Below, piece after piece: positions 61,724-64,000 of a stretch of 64,000 bases of DNA (position 1 is the first letter of the stretch; the number at the start of each line of letters is the position of its first letter). The DNA comes from JADLGL01 sp050184415. Lineage in GTDB: Bacteria > Pseudomonadota > Alphaproteobacteria > Rhizobiales > Kaistiaceae. The translations under genes were made by a program, and so were the position numbers. The notes below the pieces were generated by a model that did not search any database, was not told where the DNA came from, and saw nothing but the letters and a program-made list of their open reading frames with translations. The stretch spans positions 1 to 64,000 of the forward strand of contig JBFXAJ010000007.1 in NCBI GenBank assembly GCA_050184415.1, written 5' to 3'.

Positions 61724-62001
61724 AGGTCCGCCTCACCGAAGAGGCGCTGGCCGACCTGGAAGGCATCCGCGATTGGGTCGCGAAGGACAGCCCCGCCGCC
61801 GCCGAGCGCGTGGTGCTAAGGATCTTCCAGACCCTTAGGCTCCTTGCCAGCTTCCCGCGGATGGGACGCGCCGGCCGCAATCCGGGCATGCGAGAGCGGC
61901 CAGTCACCGGGCTTCCCTACATCGTCGTCTACGAGGTGGACGACGCTGCGGATGTTCTCACCGTCACCGCGGTCTTCCACGGATCAAGGCACCGTGCCTG
62001 A
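61720..62001 (+). CDS. RelE/ParE superfamily toxin
   Basis: 93 residues from a GTG at 61720. VRLTEEALADLEGIRDWVAK with the following SPAAAERVVLRIFQTLRLLA is the N-terminal helix pair of ParE/RelE toxins, and GLPYIVVYEVDDAADVLTVT plus VFHGSRHRA gives the C-terminal strands with the usual arginine-rich end. Whether it targets gyrase (ParE) or ribosome-bound mRNA (RelE) cannot be told. Its last 18 bases overlap the end of nth on the other strand. Confidence 0.9.
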   Translation: MKVRLTEEALADLEGIRDWVAKDSPAAAERVVLRIFQTLRLLASFPRMGRAGRNPGMRERPVTGLPYIVVYEVDDAADVLTVTAVFHGSRHRA

Positions 62002-62712
62002 GTATCCCTTGGTTGGCGGGGTCTTGTCCCTGTAGCGGCAGATGTCGGCGATCAGGCAGTTCGGGCAGTCGGGGCGGCGGGCGATGCAGACGTAGCGGCC
62101 GTGCAGGATCAGCCAGTGATGGGCGTGGAGTCGGTATTTCGCGGGCACGACCCGGTTGAGGACCGCTTCGACCTTGTCCGGCGTGTCGCCCCGGGCAAGG
62201 CCGGTGCGGTTGCTGACGCGGAAGATGTGGGTGTCGACGGCGATGGTCGGCCAGCCGAACGCGATGTTCAGCACCACATTGGCGGTCTTGCGGCCGACGC
62301 CCGGCAAGGCCTGGAGCGCCTCGCGGTCCTCGGGCACCTTCGAGCCATGCTGCGCGATCAGCCGCTCCGAGAGGGCGATGACGTTCTTCGCTTTGTTGCG
62401 GAAGAGGCCGATCGACTTGATCCTGTCGATCACGCCCGCTTCGCCGAGCGCCACCATCTTCTCCGGCGTGTCGGCGATCCTGAAGAGGCTGGCGGTCGCC
62501 TTGTTGACGCCGGTGTCGGTCGCCTGGGCCGAAAGCACCACGGCGACGAGCAGGGTGTAGGGGTTGACGTAGTCGAGCTCGCCTTTCGGGTGGGGATTGG
62601 CGGCCGAAAACCGCCGGAAGATCTCCTCGATCTCGGCGCGGCTCAGCTTCGCGCTGCGCCGCTTTGGCGGCACGGCCGGCGGAACCTCGAGGCCACTCCC
62701 GGAATTGTCCAT
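61984..62712 (-). CDS. nth: Endonuclease III (DNA glycosylase/AP lyase)
   Basis: Removes oxidised pyrimidines and cuts the abasic site. The ATG at 62712 gives 242 residues; a start at 62742 would overlap the DUF2244 gene. The helix-hairpin-helix LPGVGRKTANVVLNIAFGWP and catalytic Asp in VDTHIFRVSNR are near 135-165, and the 4Fe-4S cluster cysteines are in CIARRPDCPNCLIADIC. The C-terminus overlaps the toxin gene, so its 3' end may have been shaped by the toxin-antitoxin insertion. Confidence 0.95.
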   Translation of the reverse strand: MDNSGSGLEVPPAVPPKRRSAKLSRAEIEEIFRRFSAANPHPKGELDYVNPYTLLVAVVLSAQATDTGVNKATASLFRIADTPEKMVALGEAGVIDRIKSIGLFRNKAKNVIALSERLIAQHGSKVPEDREALQALPGVGRKTANVVLNIAFGWPTIAVDTHIFRVSNRTGLARGDTPDKVEAVLNRVVPAKYRLHAHHWLILHGRYVCIARRPDCPNCLIADICRYRDKTPPTKGYSGTVP

Positions 62713-62734
62713 GTCCGTTCTATAATGAGGCCGG

Positions 62735-63238
62735 ATGGACACGCCCAGCCGAGATCAGGGGAATGAGCCGCGGATCTTCGCCGCCCGGCTTGCGCCGCAT
62801 CGCTCGCTGTCCCTTCGCGGCTTCAACATCCTGATGGGGATCGCTGCGGTCGTGTCCGCCGCGATCGGCACCACCTTCATGCTCCTCGGCGCGTGGCCGG
62901 TGTTCGGCTTCTTCGGGCTCGACGTCCTGATCCTCTATCTCGCCTTCCGGCGCAACTATCTCGACGCCCGGCAGCATGAGGTCATCGAGCTGACCGCGGC
63001 CCGTCTCCTGGTGCGGCGGGTGAGCGCGCTCGGTTCGGCCCGCGAGTACAGTTTCAACCCGTACTGGACGCGGGTGGTGGTGGACCGTCGGAGCTGGGGC
63101 GTCGCCAACCTCGCGCTGGCGAGCAGCGGCCGGAAGCTGACGGTGGGCGCGTTCCTGGCGCCCAATGAACGCGCCCGCTTTGCCGAGGCCCTGTCGCGGG
63201 CGCTGGCCGCCGCGCGGGCGCATCCGGTGCCGTCATAG
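62735..63238 (+). CDS. DUF2244 membrane protein
   Basis: 167 residues. After a hydrophilic start, RSLSLRGFNILMGIAAVVSA opens the first helix (about 24-50) and GAWPVFGFFGLDVLILYLAF the second; then a beta-rich cytosolic domain with YSFNPYWTRVVVDRRSWGVA, the DUF2244 signature. Found next to nth in many alphaproteobacteria and sometimes near cytochrome oxidase genes. Function unknown. ATG at 62735, divergent from nth. Confidence 0.9.
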   Translation: MDTPSRDQGNEPRIFAARLAPHRSLSLRGFNILMGIAAVVSAAIGTTFMLLGAWPVFGFFGLDVLILYLAFRRNYLDARQHEVIELTAARLLVRRVSALGSAREYSFNPYWTRVVVDRRSWGVANLALASSGRKLTVGAFLAPNERARFAEALSRALAAARAHPVPS

Positions 63239-63291
63239 GCAGTGTCGAAATCGGGTGGCCGGCGGGCCGTTCCGAGGAATAGCCTCCCGTC

Positions 63292-64000
63292 ATGATGATG
63301 CAATCGAACCTCGCCCCCGCCGCGCCTGCGGTGCCCGATCCGTCGTCCGACTACGACACCGTCCGCTCGGCCATCGAATACATCTCGCTGAACTGGGAGG
63401 AACAGCCGTCGCTCGACCGGATCGCCGCGGCGGCCGGCATGGACCCCCTCGCCTTCCACCGCCTGTTCCAGCGCTGGGCCGGGCTGACGCCGAAGACCTT
63501 CCTCCAGGCGGTGACGCTCGACCGGGCGCGGAGGCTGGTGGCCGAATCGCCGTCGATCCTCGACGCGAGCCTTGCCCTGGGGCTCTCCGGACCCGGCCGG
63601 CTCCACGACCTCTTCGTCACGCACGAGGCGATGACGCCAGGCGAGTTCCGCAAGGGCGGCGCCGGGCTAACGCTGCGCTGGGGCGTCCATCCCTCGCCTT
63701 TCGGCATGGCGCTCGTCGTCCTCAATGATGGCAAGCTCGCCGGTCTCGGCTTCGTCGAAGGCAATGAAGGCCCGGAGGATTTCGAGCGCCGCTGGCCGAA
63801 CGCCATTTTCGTGCGGGACGACGCCGCCACTGCGGCGATTGTCCGCCGCATTTTCGAGCCGTCGGAATGGCGAGGCGACCGACCTTTGCGGGTCGTGCTG
63901 ATCGGCACGGATTTCGAGATCAGGGTCTGGGAGACGCTGCTCCGGATCCCCTGCGGCGCGGCGACGACCTATTCGGACGTTGCCGAGGCGATCGGACGGC
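63292..64000 (+). CDS. Ada-like AraC/O6-methylguanine-DNA methyltransferase, cut by the window end
   Basis: The first 236 residues of a fusion of an AraC-type DNA-binding domain (about 25-120: AIEYISLNWEEQPSLDRIAA, then LAFHRLFQRWAGLTPKTFLQ) with a methyltransferase domain starting at about 125 (LRWGVHPSPFGMALVVLNDG). The frame is open at 64000, just after IPCGAATTYSDVAEAIGR and before the PCHR active-site cysteine. It lacks the N-terminal zinc domain of E. coli Ada, so it would not be activated by phosphotriester transfer. Three ATGs follow each other from 63292. Confidence 0.88.
   Translation, partial: MMMQSNLAPAAPAVPDPSSDYDTVRSAIEYISLNWEEQPSLDRIAAAAGMDPLAFHRLFQRWAGLTPKTFLQAVTLDRARRLVAESPSILDASLALGLSGPGRLHDLFVTHEAMTPGEFRKGGAGLTLRWGVHPSPFGMALVVLNDGKLAGLGFVEGNEGPEDFERRWPNAIFVRDDAATAAIVRRIFEPSEWRGDRPLRVVLIGTDFEIRVWETLLRIPCGAATTYSDVAEAIGR

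Overview
The window is a 64 kb piece of a GC-rich alphaproteobacterial chromosome, almost certainly from the order Hyphomicrobiales (Rhizobiales). Evidence: the gene set and order around parAB, mnmEG, rho, hemE and maf; the block mutS-glnD-murJ-trpS-nfu-tsaB-rimI-fur-miaB-phoH-ybeY-corC-lnt-metK; an ActS/ActR (RegB/RegA) pair; a Mur-type Fur protein; MmcB; HemJ instead of an oxygen-dependent HemG/HemY; and a perfect CtrA-type box. I cannot assign a family or genus from sequence alone. Most of the window is densely packed core genome with many 1-4 base start/stop overlaps.

Layout. 0-9.7 kb: holA, a low-GC two-gene insertion (ParB/Srx-domain protein plus D12-class DNA adenine methyltransferase), then parB, parA, rsmG, mnmG and mnmE on the minus strand with two perfect parS sites. 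9.7-12 kb: a DUF255/thioredoxin-like protein and an extragenic repeat. 12-20.9 kb: hisH-hisB, a small membrane ORF coupled to hslV-hslU, smr, a Tim44-like gene, fxsA, secB, dnaQ, coaE, aroE, maf. 20.9-21.35 kb: a gene-free stretch between maf and hemE, the usual place of the alphaproteobacterial chromosomal origin. 21.35-28.7 kb: hemE-hemJ-rho, an O-methyltransferase, hisA-hisF-hisE-coaA, and grpE behind an RpoH-type promoter. 28.8-43.5 kb: mostly minus strand, comM, trmB-metK, an XRE regulator, lnt, corC-ybeY-phoH-miaB, fur/mur, rimI-tsaB, nfu, usp, trpS. 43.5-55.5 kb: a HExxH lipoprotein, murJ, glnD, a sulfotransferase, mutS and a class A penicillin-binding protein whose upstream region carries a tandem CtrA motif. 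55.5-64 kb: YgjP-like metallohydrolase, DUF2852, actSR, mmcB, an LpxL-family acyltransferase, a DUF1624 membrane protein, a RelE/ParE toxin-antitoxin pair, nth, DUF2244 and a truncated ada-like gene.

The genes fall into chromosome replication and segregation (holA, parAB, parS, candidate oriC, dnaQ, mutS, mmcB, nth), tRNA modification (mnmE, mnmG, miaB, trmB, tsaB), histidine and heme biosynthesis, envelope building (lnt, murJ, the PBP, LpxL-like), proteostasis (hslVU, grpE, secB) and redox/metal control (actSR, Mur).

Three points deserve most attention. (1) Compared with the order I recall as common in Rhizobiales, the segment from hisH to rho (about 12-25 kb) is inverted as one block around the candidate origin; this would split the his cluster and separate rho from mnmE. 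(2) The ParB/Srx-methyltransferase cassette between holA and parB looks horizontally acquired, is translationally coupled, has no visible restriction endonuclease and may be an uncharacterised defence or epigenetic module. (3) A 39-codon membrane ORF with a strong ribosome site runs into hslV through a GTGA overlap. All of this is by reading alone; no database search was run.
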